Shown piece after piece: positions 32,952-46,711 of a stretch of 64,000 nt of DNA (positions are counted from its first letter, which is position 1; each line of letters starts with the position of its first letter). The position numbers were made by a program, and so were the translations under genes. This DNA is from Xestospongia muta (lineage: Eukaryota; Porifera; Demospongiae; Haplosclerida; Petrosiidae): positions 4,506,079 through 4,570,078 of the forward strand of contig OY848931.1 of the NCBI GenBank assembly GCA_963693285.1, written 5' to 3'. The notes under the pieces are model-generated. The model worked only from the letters and a program-made list of their open reading frames with translations, ran no database searches and was not told the DNA's origin.

Positions 32952-34953
32952 ATGGCCAAGAGATCTGCTGACTATGCCATTTCTGTTTCTTCTAATCCTT
33001 GTCATAAGCAGACTGATGTGATGATAACTGTCACAGACAATGAAGCTTATGAAGTAAACCATCCTGCTACACCCAATACAAGATCATCTAGTGATGAAGT
33101 ATATATCGAGTCATTTTGCACTCCTACTGACCATGAAATATCAGTATCCTTATATGAGATCATAGAAAGTGGTTCATGTCAGAAGAAAGAACAAACCAAG
33201 TTATCTGGTGATCTTGAATGCCTCAAAGTTATTGATGAAAGTGAGAATGGTTCTACTACTAAAAGGATCTCAACAATAAGATTACCTGCTGACTATGAAG
33301 TGCCAGTGTCCTCTTATGAGACTATGGAAAGTGTTTCAGGTCACAATGATTCTGCTACTAAGAAGATCTCAACAGTAAGATTACCTGCTGGCTATGAAGT
33401 GCCAGTGCCCTCTTATGAGACTATAGAAAGTGTTTTTACTAATTATAAGAATACTGACAATCCACTTGAAATGATTGATGAAAGTGGAGACTGTCCTTCT
33501 ACCAGTAAGCTCTCAAAAGTAACTAACATTGCTTATCATACTACAGTCAATACAAGGCAATCAAATCTTGCAGTTAAAAATAATGTGTTAGTTGCCTCCC
33601 CAAATCAGTCACATGTCCAAGTTTTGCCACATAATCAACATCTTATCAAAAAGAAAGTGGCAAAATCTTGTTTACATCAAGATCTTACTACTAAAGAATA
33701 TGTTATTGGTGCTGTGGCTATCATATCAATTATTATATCTTCTATAACAATTGGTCTAGGAATTACAGTACCAACAAAGCAGATTTTTATTCTAGGAAAT
33801 GCAACTATTCAAGAAGAAAGGAAGCAAACTTTAATAAAAGTGTGTAATTGTTCAGGTTTGTCTTTAATGATTTAATATATAAGTCTTACATTTTCTCTAG
33901 TTCCCTTTTTTCCAGAAAATAAGTTCTCATCAGTAAGTAGTGTCATGTAAATGGCCATTATCTTTAATATTTTCCGTTAGCAACTTGTTGAATTATTACA
34001 CGTTTCACAAGAACTACAACACTTGAAGTTTAATCAAGTGAGTATATTGTACGTAATAAAGTTGTACCGTGTGTTCAATGTCTATCTTGTCTAAATTTTG
34101 TCTGTTAAAATCTAAATTTTATTGGCACTAAAAAGGCTTGTACATGAACTAATTGACGATGACATGATGAAAGTCAATTTTTGTAGTGTCCACATTATGT
34201 GTAATTATTTATTAGGCCATACTTTATTGTATATTAAACTGATAAACAACACACATAAATTAAAGTATAGAGTTCCTATTGGACCAACAAACACTTTTAA
34301 TATTGTTATGTATACTTGTCTTATAGAATATATCAGCAATTGATATTCGTCAACGACTACATAACTTTTTGTCTCAGATCAAAGCTATTAATAACTCCAT
34401 TGAACAAATTAGACCACTCTCTAATCAACCTCGATCATCTCATCTTACTGGAATAAACTTACCATCTAGTTTCTCTATTAATATCATTGATAGATGTACT
34501 ATCACTGAGAGTAATCCTTGTTCTGCTGGTGTTCCTCAGTTTACTGAAATTAATTTATGTCTTGGTGGGGATATACCAATTATTAATGATGTAAGTTATA
34601 ACATAACAATTTGACAACAGTTGTTTTATATTATTTTTTAATTTATGTTCTGTAATACATCTATAGTTGTTTATCTTTAAATTTTACAGGAAGGTATTGT
34701 TGTTGATTTTATTTGTCAAACAAGTCCTAATCCAAACAGTGCTAACATTACTATAAAAACAAGTACATCAATTGATAGACATCTTCGTTCAGGTCAAACA
34801 TTATCCAATCCTGATGACATAGTGGAAGTACTTAAAAAATCTAATTATCGTTGTTATTGTTTTAATTTTGGTACAGTCCAAGCACATTGTCAATACTTTG
34901 TAACTCGTTGTCCATTTGTTTATGAAACACTCAATGCTACAATACAGACATAA
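32952..34953 (+). CDS. Gene H: type II membrane protein, F-type head with C-type ectodomain
   Basis: Exons 32952-33855, 33901-33932, 33981-34037, 34327-34590, 34690-34953; 506 residues, phases agree. The head resembles F and G (LPADYEVPVSSYETMESV, then LPAGYEVPVPSYETIESV). The early NPCY motif has become NPCH, and one YxxM has become YETI. The stalk is F-type (QLVELLHVSQELQHLKFNQ). The end of exon 4 (FTEINLCLGGDIPIIND) and all of exon 5 (NPNSANITIKTSTSID ... CYCFNFGT) resemble gene C (minus strand) far more than E, F or G. The cysteine block CYC...C...RCP is complete. Confidence 0.85.
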
Positions 34954-35143
34954 TATGGCATAGTGAAAGATAAAGAACACATCAAGTAGTTTTTATCTTA
35001 AAGAATTTCACTTTTTATTGTTATACTTGTACCTTTAATTATAAATGCAGTAACAAGTACAAAATTGGAAGTCAAATTTTGTTTGTTTTAATAGCTTTTT
35101 TATCAAGAAAAAACTCAAAACATCATAAACACTAACAAAATAA

Positions 35144-36799
35144 TTAATTGTCCCCAGTGTAACTTAATATCTCCACTACTTTCTGTGGTCGACCATCTCC
35201 CACTCCACAGATAACAGCCATTTTGCCGTCAAAGAGAGCAGTCGAAGTTGAAGCACGTTTTGTCCTCATACTAGGCAGGCGTTCAAAGGCATCCTTGCCA
35301 TGGGTGAGAGCATAAGCATAATGCATACAATTAGGCATTTCTCCTGCACCAGATGGCATACCTAATCCGGCAGCATACACCACTCGATCACCAACAACGC
35401 CAATAGATCCATCTGACTGTGCTCCTCGAAGATCTTGTATTCTAGTCCATTGATTTGTCTTAATATCATACCTTTCAACAATCTTACTTAAGCCCACCAT
35501 TGGCACAAGTCCGCCCACAACATAAATACAATCTTTATGACCAATAACGTTATAGAAGACTCGTATTGACGTCATAGGTTTTAACTCTGTCCATTCGTTA
35601 GTCTCCAAATCAAAAACTTCAGTAGATAAAATAGGGTCTTTCACTTCTCTCCCTCCAACTATGTAAATCCTATTCTCATAGACGTATCCACCACATGCAT
35701 ATCGTCTGGTCTTCATTGGTGGCAATTCTTTCCATTCATTACGATCAAAATCAAACACGACTGACTGATTGATTCCCTTTTTATCTGTTCCGCCAATACA
35801 ATAGATTTTCTCATCAACTTTTGTAATATAAGGTCCAGTCACACCTACAGGTAGAGGAGGAAGTTGTTCCCACGTCTCACGTTCAATATCAAAACAATCT
35901 ACAGATGCTAAAGGAGTTTGGTTTTCATCGACGCCTCCAATAACAATCATTTTATTCTCATGGAAAACCAACTGGCTACAGGCTGCTCGACATGTGGGCA
36001 TGTTTGGAAGTTGATGCCAAGTTTTAGTGGAGAAATCATACACTTCAGCTACATTGAGGGCCTTCCCCATCTCGTCACACCCACCTTCAAGAAAGATGAA
36101 TTAATAATTACTATACAAGTAGTAAGATGATAAACTGTGTACAAGAATTAGAATTGTTAACTAAACATTATAAAAAATGAAAAAAGGTGATCAAGCAAGT
36201 ACTAAAAGGAGTATCATATTGATGAAGCTGAGGTAAGACTTTCTCTGTATCCTCAACTTTCACTTTACTGAAATCAAAACCAAAAATAACCACATTACAA
36301 ATAGAGCTTTAACCAGTTTAGATTGTAGTGTACAGCTTATATAAACTGTTCCATGTAACAATTATCACTATCTTACAAATAATTTTTTTATTTTGTTTCG
36401 TTAATAATCAATAAACAGATACTACCATAATTTAGTCATGTGCATTACCACAGGCTCCACCTTGTTAATATTTAGAGAACGTACGTCTTATTTGTAGATA
36501 ATGTAAAACGCTAAAGACTTTTACCCTACCTTTACAATACATGATAAAATGTTCAAGTAGATATAACAGCCTTCAAGTTGTAATACAGTAAAGTATAAGG
36601 AAATCCACTTAACAGAGAATACATGAAAATTTTGGTGTAACTATTGGTTCAAATTTAAAGTGTTATTTTACTTATTCTGACCTAAAACATAGAGCTTTCC
36701 CTCATTGTAGCCTCCAACACAATAGACTCTGCCAGTAGGCATGTCTGGAAGTCTTTCCCAGCGATAGGAGCGTAGCTCTGGATTCGATGCTTGTGCCAT
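35144..36799 (-). CDS. KLHDC8: Kelch-repeat protein of the KLHDC8 type
   Basis: Two exons (minus), 36682-36799 and 35144-36084, give 352 residues; vertebrate KLHDC8A/B are about 350. Start MAQASNPELRSYRWERLPDM. The product is almost entirely kelch blades: seven repeats, each with a double-glycine turn (YVLGGCDE, IVIGGVDEN, YCIGGTDK, YIVGGREV, YVVGGLVP and others) followed by a W at the expected spacing (ETWEQLPPLP, NEWKELPPM, NQWTRI). There is no BTB, BACK or F-box domain, so it is not a typical ubiquitin-ligase adaptor. KLHDC8B has been linked to midbody function in vertebrates; whether this protein shares that is not shown. I cannot tell 8A from 8B. The intron donor is G|GTCAGA, slightly atypical. 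Confidence 0.88.
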
Positions 36800-36874
36800 G
36801 TTGCTTATTAAATTGAAAGGTGTGGCTGAATATGACCCACCTATTTAGTTAATTAAACTAGTTATAACCAAGGC
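36800..36874. promoter_or_regulatory. 75-bp bidirectional promoter, KLHDC8 / QNG1
   Basis: Only 75 bases separate the two divergent start codons, so both transcripts must start within or very near this stretch. No TATA box is evident. Confidence 0.6.
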
Positions 36875-38755
36875 ATGGAAATTCTTGATGTTCTTTCTTC
36901 TGCTGAATTTATTGCTTCCCATTCCAAATATGTGAAGGTAAATAAAGAAGGAGTTAAAAAAGGCGTTAATTTGGTCAGTTGTTTCAAACACTGTTATATT
37001 ATTTTAATAATGAGGATTAATACTAGATCTTGAAGGAGTGGCCATTGAGAAGAAGCAATCATGCACATAATTTTGAACCTCCAAATCTGAATGACAAAGA
37101 AGTCCTTGAATGGTTCGTAATTAATGTTACAATGGATTATCATATTCACTTTTGATATCACCGTATTATTAGTCTAGTGTGACTACACTAGACTATGTAC
37201 GTAGTAAGAAGTGAATTTCTATTGTACATGTATTTGGTGATTATAATGGAATAGAATCTATAAATTATAAAGAACTAATTTACTATAGGTTGTTTCTTGT
37301 GGACACGTTAAACTTTTGTTTTTGGTCGGACTCTGATGACACCTTGTTCACAATGGAACACAACGGTCAGGAATGGAGTGGTTCTTATTCTCTCTCTACT
37401 TGTTTGCAAAGAGCTGTAGAGGTACGTCACTTAATATTATAGAGAATTATTTTATATTTTTATTTAGGAAGGTATACTTATTTACAAGCCTTCAGTTTAT
37501 GGTCATATTACTCAGTCACAGTTAAATCATATCTTCCGTTCAAGTAATGGTACTGAAATCCCTCTTCTTTCTCAGAGGTTGAAAAACCTTCACGAAGTAG
37601 CTAGAGTACTAGATAAGGTATTCAATAATTAATGCAAGGTCCTTCATTTTGTGCTGGCATTATCTTTTCTGCTCTATTTGAATATAAAGATTTGTATCAT
37701 ATTTTTAGTTTTACAAAATTTCATTGTTGATATAGGAGTTTAGTGGAGATGTATGTGAGCTAGTGAGACAATGTAACAAAAGTGCTTACAAGCTAGTTCA
37801 TTTAATAGCAGAGAAATTTACCAGTTACAGAGACATTGGTACTTACAAAGAAAGACCAAGTTAATAACCAAGACAATGATACTGTTGTGAATTGCCTATC
37901 TTTATAGTTTCATTTTTAAAAAGAGCCCAAATATTTGTGGCCGATGTCTGGTCTCGATTTGGTGGTAAAGGCTATGGAGAATTTACTGATATCAGTAAAT
38001 TAACAATGTTTGCAGACTATAGGTAGGCCTTACCTAAACATGCTTGTAGATTTTACAATACTCATTTAGAGTACCACAAGCTCTCCTTCATATTGGTGCA
38101 TTAGAATACAGAGAAGACCTCATGACTGCTCTAAAAAAAGGTTACACTCTAAATATGTGGGGTCTGTTATTTATGACACAAATGTGCCTTGTCCAGGGAC
38201 ACATTTAGAGGCAGGCAGCGAAGAAGAAATGGAAATTAGAGGATGTTCAATTTGGGCAGTTGAAGTAGGTATTGATAAGAAGCCTAATAGCACTAGATCA
38301 AACAAACCACATGTCATGTTCAGTCTTGCCCCCATATTAAAGGGTATTAATTTAGGAAAAGTTAGCAGTTTAACAATGGAGACCTCACATTGTAGATACT
38401 AGACCTTGTTATGTTTTATGTTTGTATATGGGGTTAGTGACCCAGTGTTTTAAGCATGGCATAAAAAGTAGGTCTATATAGGTCATTGACAACTAGTGTT
38501 TGCACTTAATTTTAAGATGTATTGATGTACTCTGTTCAGCTAAATTTTTGTTAAACCATTTAGTAATACATTTACTTTTCCGTTCTATACATGTTTTAGT
38601 TAATTCGTAAAGGACTGTTGTTTCTGTTACCACAAGAAATGCATTCTGATGTACTTGCTTGTGAAATTGATTATTTCTTTTGGAGATACGCAAAATCTCA
38701 TTCCAAGTTACTACAGATGGTACCAATACACAAAACACTAACCACATTTTATTGA
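36875..38755 (+). CDS. QNG1: Queuosine salvage protein (queuosine 5'-phosphate N-glycosylase, DUF2419)
   Basis: Nine exons: 36875-36937, 37027-37112, 37289-37421, 37468-37617, 37736-37838, 37908-38022, 38070-38140, 38197-38264, 38600-38755; phases agree, 314 residues. Family landmarks in order: [109 protein letters not shown] and the end [15 protein letters not shown]1 (C9orf64) releases queuine from queuosine nucleotides so that eukaryotes can reuse it for tRNA modification. The acceptor at 38197 was chosen over one at 38208 because it keeps the family spacing. A longer open frame across 38157-38402 is intron read-through. Confidence 0.92.
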
Positions 38756-39008
38756 CATCGATTCATCAAAAACTTCCAACTAAAATCATAGGAAGCAGAG
38801 TGGTTATATTTTATTGCGTTAAATGTGAAAGCGTTAAAGCTACCATTTTAAATGAATTGCTTCCTAGCAACATTGTTATTGATTTAACTTCTTGATAACA
38901 CCAAGTGTCTTTGTATGAAGTTCTATAGTGTAGTTTTTAATAACCTAAAGATTGAGACTTGTGATAAAACTATTATAAAAGTGAAAGAAAAGTAAATATG
39001 TGCTAAAG
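38756..39008. other. Convergent 3' ends of QNG1 and CRELD
   Basis: A short spacer between the QNG1 stop codon and the stop codon of the possible alternative CRELD exon. Presumably both 3' untranslated regions lie here. No gene is seen. Confidence 0.5.
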
Positions 39009-39328
39009 TTACAACTCTTCGTGTTTATCGGAGATGGTTGTTGGAGATGGTTCTGATGCTTCAGTAGGAGATGCTGATTGGTCTGGTTGCAAGGAGTCAC
39101 TGGTAGTTGTGTCACCCTCGTTGGTAGAAGAGGTCAAAACAACATTTGTTTGTTTATCATTATTATTATTTATATCAGTAGGTGTGTTAGAAGGCTGAGC
39201 ATTGACCTCTGACTCTGTCTCAGCTGTTTCTGGTTCATTCTCTTCATCATTGTCATCATTGTCGTCATCATCATCATCGTCGTCGTCGTCATTGTCATCA
39301 TCTGTGGGGGGAGAAAGACCAGAAACAG
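39009..39328 (-). CDS. Possible alternative last exon of CRELD: acidic tail ending KHEEL
   Basis: Reading minus from an acceptor (TTGTTTCAG) at 39329, the exon gives AVSGLSPPT, a run of Asp/Asn, a Ser/Thr/Pro-rich stretch and the end SDKHEEL before a stop at 39009. Its length (320 = 2 + 318) accepts a donor exon ending in phase 1, the phase of the CRELD EGF exons, for example the one encoding KNDSCEG or a GTTACA donor inside the terminal exon. HEEL is a variant of the KDEL/HDEL retrieval signal. No start codon or other upstream gene is visible, so I infer alternative splicing of CRELD to a soluble ER-resident form. Transcript evidence is lacking. Confidence 0.5.
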
Positions 39329-39531
39329 CTGAAACAAGGCAAGAGGTATCACATTATAAATCAACGAGTGAACACATGAATTTTTGCAATGTTGTTTGGA
39401 GGATGAAGTAAAATTTGGTAACAAAAAAATAAAAAAACATTGAAAATTAAAATCCAACACTCCTACTTTTTGGGGCCTTCATTAGTCCCATCATTTATAT
39501 GTATAGGTTCAGTACTAACACCATAGATACA

Positions 39532-41861
<2,330 letters not shown>

Positions 41862-41948
41862 CTTAGATGTGTATTCTGTCGTATACAGGGTTAGTTCCCA
41901 CAGCTGATTTGTTAAAATACAAACCGCGAGGTTCCCGGTTTACTCTAA

Positions 41949-41967
41949 CCAATCAAATTTATCCACG
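41949..41967 (+). promoter_or_regulatory. ER stress response element 1 (CCAAT-N9-CCACG)
   Basis: CCAAT at 41949-41953, a nine-base spacer, CCACG at 41963-41967: an exact match to the ERSE consensus, bound in vertebrates by NF-Y (CCAAT) and ATF6/XBP1 (CCACG). It lies 153 bases before the HSP90B1 start codon. Confidence 0.85.
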
Positions 41968-41989
41968 AGCGAGCACATGTTCAAATCGA

Positions 41990-42008
41990 CCAATCAGAAT
42001 AGACCACG
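41990..42008 (+). promoter_or_regulatory. ER stress response element 2 (CCAAT-N9-CCACG)
   Basis: CCAAT at 41990-41994, nine-base spacer, CCACG at 42004-42008. It is a second exact match, 41 bases downstream of the first, about four helical turns, so both would face the same side. Confidence 0.85.
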
Positions 42009-42101
42009 CTCGTATTAGCGAGGGACTGAAGGCAAGATAAATTTCCTAATCCACCTATTTTTTGATATTCAGATCTTAGGAAGACATTATTTATTACGGA
42101 G

Positions 42102-45100
42102 ATGAAGTGGAAGTTCGTTTTATTTGTAGGGTTACTTGGCTTAGCCTGTTTTGCAGGTAACAAAAACAAATTTGTTGCATTTTGTGTCATATCACTGTAC
42201 ATGTACATGGTAATAATGATATTGTTGTATAATATATTTATATTGGTGTGTATTGTCTGTAGGTTGTCGAGCAGAAGATAATGGTGATGATGATGTAATC
42301 ACTGAAACACCTCCAACTGTTGAACCTGATATTGGTGCCAGTAGAGATGCCCTTCGTACTGATGATGAAACTGTACAAAAGTGAGTTGAATATCAAAATT
42401 ATTTTTAACAACTTTATCTGTTCTAATTATGGTATTTATGTTAGGGAGGAAGAAGCCATTAAACTCGATGGACTGAGTGTAGCGGAAATGAAAGAGTTAA
42501 GAGAGAAAGCGGAAAAGTTCACATTTCAAGCCGAGGTCAACAGAATGATGCAGCTGATCATTAATTCTCTCTATAGAAACAAAGATGTAAGTTAATAATA
42601 ACACTTGATGAAAGATATTATAGGGTAATATTTGTGTGGTGACGATTTAAGAGACGTGACATGATGTCATATGACATCATTGTCGTGTTATAAGAGGCAA
42701 GAGGGTTTGATTTTGTATAGTAAATTTTAGTTTGATGAATTGAAATTATTTAGTCACTGTTTGTTAAATTATGAAAGTGAAAGTGATGTTGTTTATAAAA
42801 CAAACTAAATAAAGTTATTGATTTCTACTTTTAGTCTTGTTTGTGGTTAAGTAACTTATTTTCACATTGTCATGACTTGTCTGGACTATATTATTTATTA
42901 TATAGATCTTCCTACGAGAACTTATTTCCAATGCATCTGATGCTCTTGACAAGATTCGTTTCATGTCTTTAACTGACAAAACAGCTTTGAGTGCCACCGA
43001 AGAACTCACTGTTAAAATAAAAGTAAGCATACCATCAACGTTATTGCTGTATTTGAATTTTGACTTCTATCTCTTACCTCTTAAGGCTGATAAAGAAAAT
43101 AATGCCTTGCACATAACAGATACTGGTATAGGTAAGTCCCTCTCGTTTACATTTTTAATTGACTCTCATTTTGTTTATTTCTAGGCATGACAAAGAAAGA
43201 TCTTGAGGTTAATCTTGGTACCATTGCCAAGTCAGGGACAACAGAATTTTTGGACAAACTTTCTTTAGCTGACTCTCCGTCCACCGCTAATGATCTAATA
43301 GGTCAATTTGGTGTAGGGTTCTACTCATCTTTCTTGGGTATGTATTATCTGATACACTCCAACTTAATATATTAATTTATCTCTTTAGTTGCTGATCGTG
43401 TTGTTGTAACTTCAAAACACAATGATGACAAGCAGTACATTTGGGAATCCGATTCCTCGTCTTTCACTGTTGTTGAGGATCCTCGTGGTGATACACTGAA
43501 GAGGGGAACAACAGTTTCATTGTTTCTAAAAGAGGAGGCGCAAGAATTTTTAGGAGATGAAAAACTAAAGACACTTGTAGGAAAATACAGTCAATTCATT
43601 AATTTTCCTATTTACTTGTGGGGCAGCAGGGTGAGAGGATTTGCACGTATATATGCATACTACATTACTGTAATATTTTTATTAAGTTATAGTTGCAGTC
43701 TAGTAATGATGTAATGTAATGTAGTGTGTACATGTAAGAATGGTCATGTAATGATACATGACTTGGCCATTGAGTGTACTCTTGTGTCATTCTTTGATAA
43801 GATGGATGACTTGTCTTTCCCTTGGCCAAGATGAGAACACCTTTAATACCCAGACCCAGTCTTTAAAAATACTGTTGTTCTGGAACCGTCAGGTGGTACA
43901 CAAAAGCTAAATAGAGTCATGACATTGTTTAGCAGTTAAAACTATTAAACAACTGATATGTTATACATGTATATTAACTGATGTGTTTATTGTTCCTCTC
44001 TGTCTTTAGACTGAAACTGTTGAGGAACCAGTTGATGAAGATGAAGAGTCTGAGACAAAGAAAGAAGAAGGAACAGATGATGATGAAGCAACAGTTGAAG
44101 AAGAAGGAGATAAACCAAAAACTAAGAAGGTAGGAATCAATATATTTCATGTATCACATACACACATTGTTCATGTCATCTTAATTAGGTTGAGAAAACA
44201 GTTTGGGATTGGATTCTTGTCAACGATACCAAACCTATCTGGCTAAGAAAGTAAGACTATAATTTGTAATGCCATAAAATTTAAAAAAATAAATGCTAGT
44301 CCTAAAGAAATTGATGATGAAGATTATGAAGCTTTTTATAAAGCATTTACAAAGGTACAAAGATACTAGATATTAACAGTTTGTGATGTTGTTGTTGTCT
44401 CATAGAACTCAGAAAGCCCACTGGCTAGAATTCATTTCACTGCTGAAGGCGAAGTGACTTTTAAAGCCATCTTATTTGTTCCAGCTGTAAGCTGTAGAAC
44501 TTGATGTTCACTTGGTTTTTATGCTCCCTCCCTCTCTCAGACTGCTGCCAATGACTTGTTCACAAAGTATGCCAAACCCACTGATAAAATTAAAGTCTAT
44601 GTAAGAAGAGTGTTCATAACTGATAACTTTGAAGATATGATGCCACGTTACTTGGGATTCGTACATGGAGTGGTAAGTAAAACATTGACATAATAAGTTG
44701 TTTCAATTCTCTTTCCTTTCAAAAAGGTTGATTCTGATGATTTGCCTCTGAATGTCTCACGTGAAACACTTCAACAGCACAAACTTCTCAAAGTTATCAA
44801 GAAAAAACTTGTTCGTAAAGCACTTGATATGCTTAAGAAGTTAGACGAAGAAACTTATGAAAAGTTCTGGGCACAATATAGTACTAATATTAAATTGGGC
44901 GTGGTTGAAGATTTCCCAAACAAGAGTCGTGTTGCTAAGTTATTGCGTTTTGAGTCATCCAATCATCCATCAAAATTGACTAGCTTAGATCAGTACATTG
45001 AAAGGATGAAGGACAAACAAGAACACATCTATTTTATGGCTGCCAACACTAGGAAAGAGGTGAGCTAGTATGTATAATAAGGTGTGGTTTAGTAAACATT

Positions 45101-46711
45101 CATTGTTATTTTTGTTAATGGTTAATGTACTCAATATATAATACCAATACAGTAGAGTTTGTTTTACATGCTATTGTATTTAATAATTTGCTTATAAGGC
45201 TGTACCGGCTATTTCCTCTATTTTACTATATTTATCTCTATAGGCTGAAGAGTCTCCATTTGTGGAGCGATTGTTAAAGAAAGGCTATGAAGTCCTTTAT
45301 CTTAGTGATCCAGTTGATGAATACTGTATGGAGGCTTTACCAGAATATGAAGGCAAGAGCTTGTACCAATGAAGCACTTTTGAGTGTACTTTGTTGCCTT
45401 TTTCTTTTTAGGCAAGAAGTTCCACAGTGCTGCTAAAGAGGGTCTTAAGTTTGCAGATGAAGGTGAAACACATCAGCAACAATTTGAGAAATTAGTAGAA
45501 GTGTTTAAACCTTTAACTACTTGGCTCACAGAGACTGCTCTCTCTGGATCAGTAAGTTAAATAGGACAGTTTGGCCTTTGGTCATGTGTCCAGTGGGACA
45601 GTCTGAACTTCATCCAACAGGTTTAATACTGTTTAAGGTTTAGGGAGTAGTGATTAGTCAGCAGTAAAATATGCTGATCTCAGACTGTCCCACTGTACAT
45701 TTGTAGCAAGTATTAGAAATCGAAGACACTTTGGCCAGTTACTTCTATGAGTTGTCTTTATTGTAATGGGTAACTCGTCTTCGCCCTGGCCAAAATTAGA
45801 ACACCTTCAAAACCCAGACTGTCAGTATTTCATACTGTGGTTCTGGAACCTGTCGGGTGATACATATAATTAGTAATAAACAATGCTATTTTTTTGTCGT
45901 TACATTAGTCATTTGTTTTTCTCTTATCTTTACCAGATTGAGAAAGCTGTAGTAAGCAATCGATTGACCACTTCTCCTTGTGCACTTGTTGCTAACCAAT
46001 ATGCCTGGTCTGGTAATATGGAGAGAGTAATGAGGGCACAGGCCTATGCTCAAAGCAAAGACCCCAACACTGAGTAAGTAAAGCCTGCCCACTTCAATTT
46101 AATTTAATTTAATTTAATTTAATTTCTCCCACTATGATAGATTTTATTTGAATCAGAAGAAAACTCTAGAGATTAATCCTCGTCATCCACTTATCAAAGA
46201 GCTTCAGCAAAGAGTCGAGCTTAATTCTAAAGATGAAATGACAATTGAGTTGGCTCAAATACTTCTAGATACGGCAAAACTGCGAGGAGGCTATCACCTT
46301 GATGAATCTAGTGAATTTGCAGGTCGTATAGAGCGTATGCTGCGACTGAGTATAGGAGTAGACATCAATGCTCCAGTAAGTATAGAAATATACTTGAAAA
46401 CCCTTCACTTGTCAGTTTTTTGTATCCAATTGTAATTGTGTATGTATGCTTAGATTTTTTCGTTTTTTTTATCCATTGCCTTTTGTCTTTTCAGATTGAG
46501 GAAGAAGTTTTTGAGACTCCAGAGGAAGAGGAAGGGGAAGGGGAAGAGGAAGTAACAGATGATGATAAGAAGGAAGAGGAACCTGATGTGGAAGAGAAAA
46601 AGGAGGAAGAGAAGACTGAAGAACCTGAGGTAAGCACAAAATTATGAGATGTAATTATCTATTTATGTTTTGTTGTTTCAGGCTGAAGAAAACCCAAAAG
46701 ATGAGCTTTGA
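42102..46711 (+). CDS. HSP90B1: Endoplasmin / GRP94, ER-resident HSP90
   Basis: Nineteen exons with consistent phase give 813 residues (human about 803). Signal peptide [19 protein letters not shown]. The N-terminal ATPase has [14 protein letters not shown] (110-123), ITDTGIGMTKKDL (154-166) and GQFGVGFYS (199-207). A charged linker of Glu/Lys follows at ~292-331, then the middle domain ([31 protein letters not shown]), the C-terminal dimerisation domain ([30 protein letters not shown]), an acidic tail, and KDEL at 810-813. It folds secretory and membrane proteins in the ER lumen. The exon ending at 45352 uses a GC donor (AAG|GCAAGA). The start is fixed by the signal peptide, and the promoter carries two ER-stress elements. 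Confidence 0.97.
43760..43915. repeat. Dispersed repeat copy 1 in an HSP90B1 intron
   Basis: A stretch containing GGCCAAGATGAGAACACCTT ... ACCCAGAC ... GTTCTGGAACCGTCAGGTGG resembles the one at about 45745-45870 in a later intron, at roughly three bases in four by eye. Likely two copies of a dispersed element in direct orientation. Confidence 0.6.
45591..45695. mobile_element. Small inverted-repeat element in an HSP90B1 intron
   Basis: Perfect 16-base inverted arms, CAGTGGGACAGTCTGA at 45591-45606 and its complement at 45680-45695, around ~73 bases. It has the size and form of a short MITE remnant or fold-back; it is followed directly by the second dispersed repeat copy. Confidence 0.55.
45745..45870. 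repeat. Dispersed repeat copy 2 in an HSP90B1 intron
   Basis: Matches 43760-43915 (CTGGCCAAAATTAGAACACC ... ACCCAGACTGTC ... GGTTCTGGAACCTGTCGGG). Same orientation as copy 1. Confidence 0.6.

Larger units (their letters stand above)
41862..42101. promoter_or_regulatory. Bidirectional promoter of CRELD and HSP90B1 with two ER-stress elements
   Basis: Only 240 bases separate the two start codons. The interval contains two copies of CCAAT-N9-CCACG in the same orientation (relative to HSP90B1), with exact spacing in both. This is the arrangement expected for joint ER-stress induction of a folding chaperone and an ER Cys-rich protein. Confidence 0.8.

Noticed and set aside
38157..38402. An 81-codon open frame covering the QNG1 region
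   Set aside because: It crosses an intron and reads on past the donor at 38265. The true final exon at 38600-38755 restores the family C-terminus.
39202..39411. A poly-serine open frame on the plus strand
   Set aside because: It is the complement of the Asp-rich stretch in the possible CRELD exon on minus.
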